64,000 bases of DNA from a virus: positions 174,297 to 238,296 of the IMG/VR virus record IMGVR_UViG_3300047321_000238. One strand, given 5' to 3'. The notes below the pieces were generated by a model. The model saw only the letters and a list, made by a program, of their open reading frames with translations, was not told the origin of the DNA and did no database searches. A program made the position numbers and the translations under genes. Positions within the stretch are counted from its first letter, which is position 1, and every line of letters begins with the position of its first letter. Below, in pieces: positions 33,060 through 42,002 of the stretch.

Positions 33060-35099
33060 TTAATAGTTCTTATCAAACGATAATATTAAATCATTAATTC
33101 TACCGATTAATTCATTGAATCCATTTTGAATATTTTCAGGTTTATTGATTTCAGCAAATTCAAATTTACTTTTCCATCTCATTTGGAATTCGAATTCATT
33201 TGCTAATTTAGCTATTCCGTTATCATCATTTCCAAAGTTACCTTCAAATAACAATCTATCAGAAATTCTAGAACCAGCCTTATTGCTTCCTGTTGGAAGT
33301 ACTGCAACTAAGTCTAAGTTTACTATTTCATTTGTAACTGCAGTAGACACGAATTCTTTTTTAACTGTATCAAAGTTTGTCCAATCAACAAGGTATGGTT
33401 TTATAGATACATCGTAATTCATTCTATATACAGGGATCTTTGTAGAAGTGTTATTCTTTGTATATAGTTTTTCAATTCTTGAATCTATAAAGATTGGAGC
33501 ATATAACTCTACAGTGTTGCTTGTACTTTTCTTAACTGTACCAACTTGATTTCCTATAATAATTGTATCACCATCATCAAATCTTAAATCAGTTGTTGAA
33601 GCAGCATATACATCTTCCTTAGCTAAAGTGAATTTAGTATAAGAAGCATCATAAGACTCTACATACCAACATCCTTCTCTTTCTATTCTAGTAGTTAATC
33701 TAGCTCTAGAAATATCAATAGGTTTTGGTAAGATTATCTTAACTGTATATAAACCTTCTTTATTACCGTATTCAGTTTGATCGATTATTTCTTTAGTAGT
33801 TAACATGAATAACATATCGTATTTGTCTATATCATCTATAACACTGATAGATCTTTCTAAAGGATTAGATCCTGTATCAATTACAGTATGGAAATCAAAA
33901 CTTGCATTGTTCTTTTCTAAGTCTTCAATTAAGCTTGCACCATTCATGTAATAAGAGAATCTAATATTCCATAAGTTAGTTGCATCAGCATTAACACATT
34001 CTATTACAAACAAGTATTGAGTGTTAGAAATAACAGGATATTCATTTGTTGATAAATCAAAGAAGTTAAAAGCTAATTGTGATTCATTGAAAGCGTCCTC
34101 AGCCTTTATTGGTTGAGATGTTGCAATAACTAGACCTTTATCTTTTGCATCTTGTATAGATGTAAATTTAGGAGCAAATACTCCTGTGTCATATATTGAA
34201 TCTGCTTTAACTACGTGACATAATAAGTTTCCTGGATTTCCAATTGCTTTAGCTGTGATAGCAAAACTTGTTAGAGCTGCTTTAAAGTTTGTAACACAAT
34301 TGTCAGGAACTTTAAAGTATATTGCATATCCTGTTCCTGTTGCACTTATTTGTCTTGGAGTAGTCATAGTATCATCTGATTGCATATGATATCTTTCTTT
34401 ACTTCCAATATCAACACCTGAAACTACTTTAGAGAAAGAGAAACTGTCTCTAAGATACATTCCTGAAGTCTTATGAAGTTCTATAGTATCTTTATCAAAT
34501 AACAAACTACTAGAAGGATAGAAAGTTATTTTATTAACACCGTCAGATGTTGCAACAGTAACTATTTGTTCTTCAGTAGTATCAGTCTTCTTAATTATAA
34601 AACTCTTGCCTACTTCAAAATCTCTTATCTTAGATTCATCAGATATAAACAATGTATCTGTAAGAGCTATAGAAGATTCAAAGATTCCACAAATAAGTCT
34701 TTCATATTTTATATTGTTATTTTTGAATGAATCTTGGAAACCTTCATAAGGAATAGTTTCTTCGATATATCCATTTTTAGATAGTTGAGATTTTAATTGA
34801 TAAAGTTCATCTCTTAAATTCTTAACTTCTCCAGAGAATAGTGTAGACATATTATCTGCAACACCGATTATCTTAGTTCCATCTTCTGATGTCATATAAT
34901 CATCTGCAACTAATCCACCTAATTTAAGTGAATTTTCTACTGTAGTGTTATCTCCAGCTACAGAGACAGCTAATGGATCTATAGCTGTCTCGATAGCTTC
35001 AGTAACAAGAGTATTTGTCATAAAGTTTCTGTTTTCCTTTAAATCACCTGCAATATCTTCCATAGGAAGAAAAGTGATACTTGGTTTTTCTAAAGCCAT
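33060..35099 (-). CDS. Large virion structural protein (679 aa)
   Basis: Start at 35099 is set by GGAGGTAATAAA; the longer frame to 35138 lies inside the upstream gene. The protein starts MALEKPSITFLPMEDIAG, contains a fibre-like LKLGGLVADDYMT, a coiled coil near residues 105-125 (RDELYQLKSQLSKNG) and a long beta-rich body. No enzyme motif is visible. It follows the 1235-aa gene closely and probably forms the same appendage. Confidence 0.8.
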   Translation of the reverse strand: MALEKPSITFLPMEDIAGDLKENRNFMTNTLVTEAIETAIDPLAVSVAGDNTTVENSLKLGGLVADDYMTSEDGTKIIGVADNMSTLFSGEVKNLRDELYQLKSQLSKNGYIEETIPYEGFQDSFKNNNIKYERLICGIFESSIALTDTLFISDESKIRDFEVGKSFIIKKTDTTEEQIVTVATSDGVNKITFYPSSSLLFDKDTIELHKTSGMYLRDSFSFSKVVSGVDIGSKERYHMQSDDTMTTPRQISATGTGYAIYFKVPDNCVTNFKAALTSFAITAKAIGNPGNLLCHVVKADSIYDTGVFAPKFTSIQDAKDKGLVIATSQPIKAEDAFNESQLAFNFFDLSTNEYPVISNTQYLFVIECVNADATNLWNIRFSYYMNGASLIEDLEKNNASFDFHTVIDTGSNPLERSISVIDDIDKYDMLFMLTTKEIIDQTEYGNKEGLYTVKIILPKPIDISRARLTTRIEREGCWYVESYDASYTKFTLAKEDVYAASTTDLRFDDGDTIIIGNQVGTVKKSTSNTVELYAPIFIDSRIEKLYTKNNTSTKIPVYRMNYDVSIKPYLVDWTNFDTVKKEFVSTAVTNEIVNLDLVAVLPTGSNKAGSRISDRLLFEGNFGNDDNGIAKLANEFEFQMRWKSKFEFAEINKPENIQNGFNELIGRINDLILSFDKNY

Positions 35100-35103
35100 T
35101 TTA

Positions 35104-38100
35104 TTACCTCCACTCAAAAGTGATAAAGTTATTACCACTATTATCTATTAGATTTTCTATTTTCGTATCTTGTAATGTAATAGTTTTGTATTCATTCTTA
35201 TAGGTATTACCATATGCATATCCATTTATATATATCATGATTGTATCTTTAGATTTAAATAAATCTTCTGGTAATCCATCTGCAACTCCAAAACTAGTTT
35301 GACCATACTTAAGGGTTAATGTTGCTTCTCTTAAACCTAAATCTGTTCTGCTTTCAACAGTGATTGAATCTATTACTTTATAAAAGTCTTTTACACTAGA
35401 AGGATTGTATGGGAATAATGGAGTAACTTCATCTCCAAGATTTGTTCCATGACCACCTATTAATGGATATTGAACTTGAATTGTATGAGAATCTATAACT
35501 GTATAAGCTTCAATCATATTTCCATCTATATCAGCATAAGCTCCGTATGGTTGTCTTAATCCATTAATGAATACTTTTATATTTCCTTTATTAAGATTTA
35601 AACTCTTGTTAGAATAAGTGTTGTTAGCATAAGCACCCTTAGAAGATAAAGCATCTTTATAAGTTAACACTGTTCTGTCGCATGCCATAGATTCTCCTGT
35701 CTCACAAGGTTCAATTACATAGTAAATAGTATTTTTGTTTGGAGAACTTACAAGAGTAATTGTTGAGCCTAAATCTTTAATAGCTTGTAATTCAACATCA
35801 GTTAGTTCAACTTTCTTATATAAGTAATCAGTTGATCCATCTTTTACAGTTTTGTAAGTATAGTATCCATCGTAAGCATTAATTGCTTTACCTAGATTTG
35901 ATCCATTCTCATGAGCAAGAACGAAACTGTTAGTTCCAATTAAATTACATTCTCTGTTAGTAGATTCATTAAATCCAGCTTCAAATGGAGATACAAGATT
36001 TTGTCTTATACCATTTAAGTAAACTGTTAATTCATTTCTACCTGGAGAATAATAATGTTTAGGACTTAATTTGAAATCCGACACACCATCATTAATACCC
36101 ATTTGACCATCAGGATCTACAAATCCAGTTAACAATTGTTTCTCTACAGTATCTGAATATACATAAGCAAAATAAGTGCAATATTTTTGATCTACTAAGT
36201 CTTTTAAAATAGTTACATTGTTATTATAAGATGTATAACCATTTGCATTAGACATTATTATTGCAGCTTCTGTTTCAGTTATTGTTTCCCACATTGAAGT
36301 ATAGTCACTGTACATTACCCATTTGTCTTGAACTGTATTAAACAAGTGCTTAATTTCTCCGTGAACTCCTTCTTCAGATAATGTAGTTACAGTAACTGCA
36401 TCAGTATCACAAATCAATCCATCTTTAACATAAAGAACAGTTGTGTCATTTCTTTCAGTTTTAACTACTACACTTGATATATTATCTTCAAATAAAACAT
36501 TATCTGAATTTAAACCAGCTAAAGCACTAAAGTTATATATTGTATGCAAGTATCTTAAATCTTCATAAATGAATTCTGTCAATACTTCTACTCCTGTGTT
36601 AGGATCTGTCATGCTTTCTATGATTTGTCTCTTAGTAACATCTTCTTCTAATGGAGCTTGATTTTGAAGGTTAATAAGCAATTCAGTTTTTTCAATGATA
36701 TCATCAATTGAAATATTCGAATTGATATCCGCAAGCATTACTACATTTTGACCTGCAACTAATCCATCTACTGATAGATAGTCTTCAAAAATATTTACAT
36801 CTTTTTGTGATACCAAGATACCATCTACAAAAAGAATAGGAGATTCAGTATAATCTAAGAATAGAATATCTGGAGTAACTTGATTCTTATCTCTAGTGAT
36901 TTTAATACCTACTTCACTATTTACATTTATAGCAGTAGTTGTGCCTCTATACATTTCAAGAGTTAAAGTGCTATCTTCAAACCAATCTGTTTCAGCTATA
37001 ACCCAATCAATTTCTCCATTGTGAGCATCTACATAAGCTTGAGTAAAGTTAGTAAAATAAACGGCTGTTAAATCATCAGGATAGAAAGCAAAGTCATTTA
37101 GAGGATCTACTTGAATCCCAGATATGAAACACATACAATGTGCAGTGTTATATGGAATAGCATTAATATCTATTCTATAACCTCTACCTGATATATAACT
37201 TGCAGCATTATAACTATCAGTAGTTATTGTACCTTTAAATAGATTAGGGAATTTAAGTACTGATATATCCATTCTTTCATCTGGAGAAACTAATAACTTA
37301 TCTTTGAATTCTATATATTCAGTATCATAATTGTAAGTATAAGTATCGTCAGCTTGTTGATAGAATAGCCCTTGAGCAAATACTGCGATAAATCTATCAT
37401 TTTCTTTACCTATATATATTGAAGTTTCGTCATTTAATTGAACTTTCTTTCTATATAAAAGACCAACTTTTTTAGCTGATGAAATAAAATCATAATGAAT
37501 TGCATATATATAGTCATACTTCATTGCAACCTTATCTGATATTTTAATACATACATTATTGTTATATAATGCAGAACAATAATCATATACTGTGTCAGAA
37601 GTTGTTTCAAATAATAATGTTCCAATACCATCTATGATTCCATAGAATTCAGTATTCTCTTTTATAATAGGAACTATTTTTGAAGTCTTATCTAACTTAA
37701 TAAAATGCTTTGTTATTTTATCAACTCTAACTGGATTAACATGAATAGCACTTACCATCTTGTAAGCTTCATCTTTTCCATAATGGTATTCATCATTGTC
37801 TAGATAGCTTCCAGCATCATCTTTATCTCTCATAAGATCTGATTCAGGAATATATAAAGCAATATTAGTGTTAGCTATATATCCTTCATCTTCAGTAATA
37901 GGTTTTATGTCTACAGTATCTGAAGGAATATCAGTAGCACCATCTACTAACAAAGTAGCAGTATCGTAATAACCTGCGTCATTATCAATATCAAATCTTA
38001 AACTATCATGAATAACAGAATCGTCTTCATAACCAAATGTAAGACCAAATGATTTGTAAAGAGTTTCTTTTATATCATCTAATACAGAACCTACTTTTTC

Positions 38101-38811
38101 ATGAGCAAATAAACCATTAATAAATACCTTATCCGTAACAGTGTTAGGAACTAAGAATTGTATTAAACTATCAACTCTTGACCAGTAGTAAGGATTGTTC
38201 AATGTTATAGAATCACTTGCATAATGTTCTCTATTACATACATATAAAACTCCAGTAGGATCAGTTACTCCTTGTTGATAATAATATAATGTTCCATTTG
38301 TCCATGGCAGTATAGGAGTATTAGCAAATAAGAATTTACTAAAGTTATTAAGCACTGCATGTTCAGCATATTCTAATGGAGAGATAGCTAAGAAGTCTTC
38401 AAACATTGAAGTATTAGAATCTTCTGTATCTGATAGTGTTGACTTAATGGGAATGAATTGCCCATCTTTATAATATGTTAAAATACCAGAACTATTAATC
38501 CATAATTGGCCTTCTACTGGACTTGTAGGTTCTGATGAATCTAGCATATGAGTTATTAATTTGAACCTATCACCAAATAATAGTTTCCATGTTCCACTAT
38601 CATAGTATTTCAAATCAGCGTTGTCATTGTCGTTATATTTGTCTAACCATAAAGCACCGTTTTGTATACCATCGGAAGTTGAAAATGTTTCAGGACCTTT
38701 GGTAAAATCGCTTGGATGATTAAAATAATATTCCATAGCTTTGAAAATATCGTAATGAGTTGAATTCATTAAGACTTCGTTTTGACGACCTATATCAAAT
38801 TTTCTTGACAT
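35104..38811 (-). CDS. Very large virion structural protein (1235 aa)
   Basis: The N-terminal part has two repeats of a carbohydrate-binding-like pattern (NGALWLDKY plus LKYYDSGTWKLLF; EGQLWINSSG plus LTYYKDGQFIPI) often found in phage appendage proteins. The C-terminal part has several copies of the motif Y/F-hydrophobic-NGxR/Y (VYLNGIRQN, VFINGLRQP, IYINGYAY), also present in the 791-aa protein at 60091. No catalytic residues are recognised. It is probably a main baseplate-attached or whisker-like component. The start follows AGAGGTGAACGTAAATA and a late promoter-like motif. Confidence 0.8.
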   Translation of the reverse strand: MSRKFDIGRQNEVLMNSTHYDIFKAMEYYFNHPSDFTKGPETFSTSDGIQNGALWLDKYNDNDNADLKYYDSGTWKLLFGDRFKLITHMLDSSEPTSPVEGQLWINSSGILTYYKDGQFIPIKSTLSDTEDSNTSMFEDFLAISPLEYAEHAVLNNFSKFLFANTPILPWTNGTLYYYQQGVTDPTGVLYVCNREHYASDSITLNNPYYWSRVDSLIQFLVPNTVTDKVFINGLFAHEKVGSVLDDIKETLYKSFGLTFGYEDDSVIHDSLRFDIDNDAGYYDTATLLVDGATDIPSDTVDIKPITEDEGYIANTNIALYIPESDLMRDKDDAGSYLDNDEYHYGKDEAYKMVSAIHVNPVRVDKITKHFIKLDKTSKIVPIIKENTEFYGIIDGIGTLLFETTSDTVYDYCSALYNNNVCIKISDKVAMKYDYIYAIHYDFISSAKKVGLLYRKKVQLNDETSIYIGKENDRFIAVFAQGLFYQQADDTYTYNYDTEYIEFKDKLLVSPDERMDISVLKFPNLFKGTITTDSYNAASYISGRGYRIDINAIPYNTAHCMCFISGIQVDPLNDFAFYPDDLTAVYFTNFTQAYVDAHNGEIDWVIAETDWFEDSTLTLEMYRGTTTAINVNSEVGIKITRDKNQVTPDILFLDYTESPILFVDGILVSQKDVNIFEDYLSVDGLVAGQNVVMLADINSNISIDDIIEKTELLINLQNQAPLEEDVTKRQIIESMTDPNTGVEVLTEFIYEDLRYLHTIYNFSALAGLNSDNVLFEDNISSVVVKTERNDTTVLYVKDGLICDTDAVTVTTLSEEGVHGEIKHLFNTVQDKWVMYSDYTSMWETITETEAAIIMSNANGYTSYNNNVTILKDLVDQKYCTYFAYVYSDTVEKQLLTGFVDPDGQMGINDGVSDFKLSPKHYYSPGRNELTVYLNGIRQNLVSPFEAGFNESTNRECNLIGTNSFVLAHENGSNLGKAINAYDGYYTYKTVKDGSTDYLYKKVELTDVELQAIKDLGSTITLVSSPNKNTIYYVIEPCETGESMACDRTVLTYKDALSSKGAYANNTYSNKSLNLNKGNIKVFINGLRQPYGAYADIDGNMIEAYTVIDSHTIQVQYPLIGGHGTNLGDEVTPLFPYNPSSVKDFYKVIDSITVESRTDLGLREATLTLKYGQTSFGVADGLPEDLFKSKDTIMIYINGYAYGNTYKNEYKTITLQDTKIENLIDNSGNNFITFEWR

Positions 38812-38840
38812 TATTTACGTTCACCTCTTTCTATGAATTT

Positions 38841-38857
38841 CTATAATAATATTACTG
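38841..38857 (-). promoter_or_regulatory. Candidate phage late promoter element
   Basis: Minus-strand CAGTAATATTATTATAG lies about 45 bases before the ATG at 38811 in a gap of 70 bases. It is the least exact of the motif set. Confidence 0.35.
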
Positions 38858-38881
38858 TCTGAAAGTTACATCTTCATATTA

Positions 38882-39514
38882 TTATAGATGTATTATAAAA
38901 TTTAAAAGATTGTTATATATCTTCTTTGATATTGCATTGATACCTATAAGACTTTTAGTTCTAATTCTATTAAGACCTGGATAGTTAATATTAATCCAAT
39001 TATTCAAATCATATAAACTATTATTAATAAAAGAGAAATAGTTTTTATAAATCTTAGATTCATTAGAAGAAGGGTTGTCCATATCAATAGGAGTTCTGTT
39101 ATAAGCTTTTAATGTATCATTAGTCATGAGTAATAAAGACTTAAATTTAGGAGCAGTAATTGCCTCTGTATCTTCATTAACAGCTAACAATGATTCTTTG
39201 TAGTTAAACATAAAAGTTTTTTCAGAACTAAAACTTTCATCACCATATGTTCTAATAGAGACTACGTTCTCTCCTTCGCATATATCTTGAGATACAAATG
39301 AAACTTTATCAAATGGTTTAAATGCAATTGCACTAAACAATTCAGGATTTCTTGTGCTAGTGTAATTGAATACTCCTGTATTATTACTTACTGTTACATA
39401 TATGATTATTAAACCATTACCATCATTTAAGTTAAATAGTATTCTTGCATCTTTGCAATAAAGTGTACTGTTGTTAATTGGAGCTACTAATGTAACTGGT
39501 TCTAATACGCCCAT
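38882..39514 (-). CDS. Structural protein with N-terminal Ig-like region (210 aa)
   Basis: Residues 1-105 are beta-rich (PVTLVAPINNSTLYC, LIIIYVTVSNNTG, KTFMFNY), like a single Ig-type domain; the rest is helical and ends LLNFIIHL. It starts its own transcription unit, as a hairpin and a promoter-like motif precede it. It may be a small baseplate or neck protein. No family is recognised. Confidence 0.75.
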   Translation of the reverse strand: MGVLEPVTLVAPINNSTLYCKDARILFNLNDGNGLIIIYVTVSNNTGVFNYTSTRNPELFSAIAFKPFDKVSFVSQDICEGENVVSIRTYGDESFSSEKTFMFNYKESLLAVNEDTEAITAPKFKSLLLMTNDTLKAYNRTPIDMDNPSSNESKIYKNYFSFINNSLYDLNNWININYPGLNRIRTKSLIGINAISKKIYNNLLNFIIHL

Positions 39515-39530
39515 TATTTATCACCTCGTT

Positions 39531-39543
39531 TTATATTACTACG
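39531..39543 (-). promoter_or_regulatory. Candidate phage late promoter element
   Basis: Minus-strand CGTAGTAATATAA, 27 bases before the ATG at 39514 and right after a hairpin. The core TAGTAATATA is identical to that of the holin site at 15318. Confidence 0.45.
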
Positions 39544-39549
39544 AAAATT

Positions 39550-39576
39550 AAGAGTATGTATATGCTACATACTCTT
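39550..39576 (-). terminator. Hairpin/terminator after the holin gene
   Basis: AAGAGTATGTA-tatgc-TACATACTCTT is an 11-bp perfect stem directly after the holin stop. The minus-strand tail AATTTTCG is a weak T-run; the opposite strand has CTTTTTAC. Confidence 0.65.
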
Positions 39577-39580
39577 CTTT

Positions 39581-39925
39581 TTACTTTTGTTTATCGCCAA
39601 AATCTGTATCTGAATCATCTAACTTGATACTTTTTGCACTTGCGAATAGTTTTACACCAATCTTTAATACTAGTTTCATTAAGTCAAATCCAAAAAGCCC
39701 TCCGATTCCAGCAGCAATTGTTAGAGAATTCATATCTGTCCATCCCAAATATTTAGATGCAATTAACGCAAAAATCCACCCACTGAATCCATGTAAAATA
39801 ATTTCTCCAAAAAATATATTAAATGATTCGTTAGTTTTAGATTTATCATTTATCTCCTTAGCTAGAGCTCCAAAAAAAGAGATCATAAGTGTATATATTA
39901 TATTGGAGAAGCCGTTGTTATTCAT
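39581..39925 (-). CDS. LydA-like phage holin (114 aa)
   Basis: Start at 39925 is chosen because AAAGGAG lies 11 bases upstream, inside a longer in-frame reading. The protein has an amphipathic start, a hydrophobic segment YTLMISFFGALAKEI, then HGFSGWIFALIASKYLGW and a Gly-rich span SLTIAAGIGGLFGFDLM, the order seen in LydA/phage holin family proteins. The tail is charged. It would act in membrane permeabilisation. It directly follows a membrane sensor-like gene, which could control it. Confidence 0.72.
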   Translation of the reverse strand: MNNNGFSNIIYTLMISFFGALAKEINDKSKTNESFNIFFGEIILHGFSGWIFALIASKYLGWTDMNSLTIAAGIGGLFGFDLMKLVLKIGVKLFASAKSIKLDDSDTDFGDKQK

Positions 39926-39951
39926 TATAGCAGCATCTCCTTTCATACTTA

Positions 39952-40728
39952 TTATACTTTTTTGTTTAGATACACGTATATTATTAAGTTAAATATACAT
40001 ACAGCTACAGACATCGAAACAAATAACTGCGTTTGTTCGATAGTCTTGTCGATAGTTTCGAAGTTCTTTGTAAATGTGCTTTGAACTTCGTCTTGTTGTG
40101 TCCCCAGAGCGATTAACAATTTACTATACTTTTGATTAGGTATTCCACCCACGGTAATTGGCTCTGCGTTGAAACCAAGTGAACCTGGAGGTATAACTAT
40201 CCATTCTAAATATTCTGGTGATCCATCAAAGTTCCACCAATTATTATCTAAAGTAGTTAATGTGCTTTGAGCTAATCTCATTTTATCTAATATGATTTTA
40301 GCTTGTGCTGGATCATAATGCATTCCTGCTTCATCTTTCATGAATCTACCGTTAGTTATAAAATCTGTTTTAGCACAATCGGGACTTCCATCCCAGATGA
40401 ATTTTTCATTGCCTAGATTTATCATAAAGGCATCACCTGTATTTCCACCATTTAATACTCCAGATATATTTCTTTTAGCCCACGATTGTAATGATAGTTC
40501 ATTAGATGGATCAACTGTTCCATTATTCATATCATACATAAATTGAGCTTCAAGATTAGAGAGAGTTCTTTTTGCTTGTTGTCGCCATTCAGTTTCAATA
40601 TTTGTTTTCAAACTTTCTTTGGTAGATTTTAAACTGTTTACGATACCACTTCCAACAAAAAATATAGTAAGACAAATAACGAATGCAATGACATTGATTA
40701 TATTTTGCATATATCTTTTTTTAAACAT
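39952..40728 (-). CDS. Membrane protein with extracytoplasmic sensor-like domain (258 aa)
   Basis: A basic N-terminus is followed by a membrane span (about residues 9-31, VIAFVICLTIFFVGSGIV), a 200-residue external region and a second span near the end (about 234-254). The external part starts with a helix rich in charged residues and has a Cache-like centre (GDAFMINLGNEKFIWDGSP, WNFDGSPEYLEWIVIPPGS). This two-span arrangement is typical of bacterial chemoreceptors and histidine kinases, but no cytoplasmic signalling domain follows. Next to a holin, it may be an antiholin or lysis-timing sensor. The fold assignment is tentative. Confidence 0.7.
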   Translation of the reverse strand: MFKKRYMQNIINVIAFVICLTIFFVGSGIVNSLKSTKESLKTNIETEWRQQAKRTLSNLEAQFMYDMNNGTVDPSNELSLQSWAKRNISGVLNGGNTGDAFMINLGNEKFIWDGSPDCAKTDFITNGRFMKDEAGMHYDPAQAKIILDKMRLAQSTLTTLDNNWWNFDGSPEYLEWIVIPPGSLGFNAEPITVGGIPNQKYSKLLIALGTQQDEVQSTFTKNFETIDKTIEQTQLFVSMSVAVCIFNLIIYVYLNKKV

Positions 40729-40760
40729 AGAATAATCTCCTTTCTTATATATTTGACTCG

Positions 40761-40775
40761 TTATAAATTACTATG
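40761..40775 (-). promoter_or_regulatory. Candidate phage late promoter element (lysis genes)
   Basis: Minus-strand CATAGTAATTTATAA followed by CGAG, about 45 bases before the ATG at 40728 and after a terminator. The site at 45764 is nearly the same (AAGTAATTTATAA, then TGAG). Confidence 0.45.
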
Positions 40776-40810
40776 ATATTCCATTATATTAACATGGCTT
40801 GTACGTAAAA

Positions 40811-40832
40811 GAAAAAAGACTATTGCTAGTCT
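40811..40832 (-). terminator. Terminator after fibre gene
   Basis: On the minus strand AGACTA-gcaa-TAGTCT is followed by TTTTTC. It lies four bases after the stop of the fibre gene at 40837. Confidence 0.8.
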
Positions 40833-40836
40833 CATT

Positions 40837-41982
40837 TTATTCCCAAATTTCGTAAGTAATTGTAGCATTAGCTGGATAAAATCCACTAGTTGCAGTGATA
40901 GTAGTTGAAGTGCAAGTAATATTAGCTACGGATCCAGAGCCAGCCCAAAAAACACCTGATATACTAGGATAAGAATAATGCCCACCAGACACGGCTGAAG
41001 ATGTCATATAAATAAAACGTGCTGTAAAAGGCAATGTAAAAGTTGCTGCTGTTGAAGTCACATAATTAAATGTTCCTGTAGCATATCTTTTCCCACCTAA
41101 ACTTGCTATTGTCAATGAACCTGTTACTCCGAATATGCTCTTACCACTAGGTATATTACTAGCTATAAAGTTAGCATCATAAGCATATACCCAACAATTA
41201 GCATCACCACTCCAATATCCTTGAGCTGGCTTTAGGTAAACTGTTCCAACGGCGTTTAATCCAGTACTTATACACGCTTCTTGTTCATGTGTAGCCATTA
41301 TTCCAGTTAGTCCAATTCCATTAGCACTATTAAAAGTAGAACCAGCTAACACTTGAGCTGTAGTTGCAGTACCTGTAGTAGCTGCTATTGTTTGTGCTCC
41401 ACTAAGATATTGATTAGTAGCTATTGTTTGTACCGCGGTGCTTGGATTGTAAGTTTGTGCAGTCTTACTAGACATAGTCCCAACTAATCCCGTATCATCA
41501 TCATTGCTAAAAGTTTTACCAGCTAGAACATTAGCAATTACTGCTGTGCCCTCTGTACTAGCTTTGATAAAAAAATTATCACCACTTAAGTTGTACCATA
41601 CGGTATAAGCCTTTCCTAAAATTAAGTTAGGTGCTAAAACTGTATTAGGCTTGTACAAAGGCTTTCCATTAATTGTTGTAGCAACTCCACCATTACTTGC
41701 ACTTGCTATAAAAGTTCTATTATAACCATTTGTTAATGTTCCAAAAGTTAAAGTAATAACTGTTCCAGTTCCACCTGCTGTTTCATATGCAGAGTCAGAT
41801 GGCTGAATGGAATTGACAACTACAGTTAAATTATCTAAGTCTAATTGTTTTGCAAAACCAATATTTCCAGAATCAGAGCCAACATAAAACTCTTCTGTAT
41901 CAGTAGTGAAAGCTGGCTCGCCTACACTTAATGTAGGAAGATTAGCTTTAGCTCCTCTTTTCATTTGTATTTTTTGACTCAT
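40837..41982 (-). CDS. Fibre protein with Mtd-like attachment domain (381 aa)
   Basis: The N-terminus MSQKIQMKRGAKANLPTLS, then GEPAFTTDTEEFYVGSDSG, is the shared attachment module of five genes here; it resembles the N-terminal domain of Mtd-type tropism proteins. Residues 60-145 are a beta domain also found in the next genes (ITLTFGTLTNGYNRTFIAS, KPLYKPNT). Then come repeats of the form VLAGKTFSNDDDTGLVGTM and LAGSTFNSANGIGLTGIM, and a unique C-terminal tip. It is a receptor-binding fibre candidate. Confidence 0.83.
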   Translation of the reverse strand: MSQKIQMKRGAKANLPTLSVGEPAFTTDTEEFYVGSDSGNIGFAKQLDLDNLTVVVNSIQPSDSAYETAGGTGTVITLTFGTLTNGYNRTFIASASNGGVATTINGKPLYKPNTVLAPNLILGKAYTVWYNLSGDNFFIKASTEGTAVIANVLAGKTFSNDDDTGLVGTMSSKTAQTYNPSTAVQTIATNQYLSGAQTIAATTGTATTAQVLAGSTFNSANGIGLTGIMATHEQEACISTGLNAVGTVYLKPAQGYWSGDANCWVYAYDANFIASNIPSGKSIFGVTGSLTIASLGGKRYATGTFNYVTSTAATFTLPFTARFIYMTSSAVSGGHYSYPSISGVFWAGSGSVANITCTSTTITATSGFYPANATITYEIWE

Positions 41983-42002
41983 TTATTATTCCTCCTTTTT
42001 TA

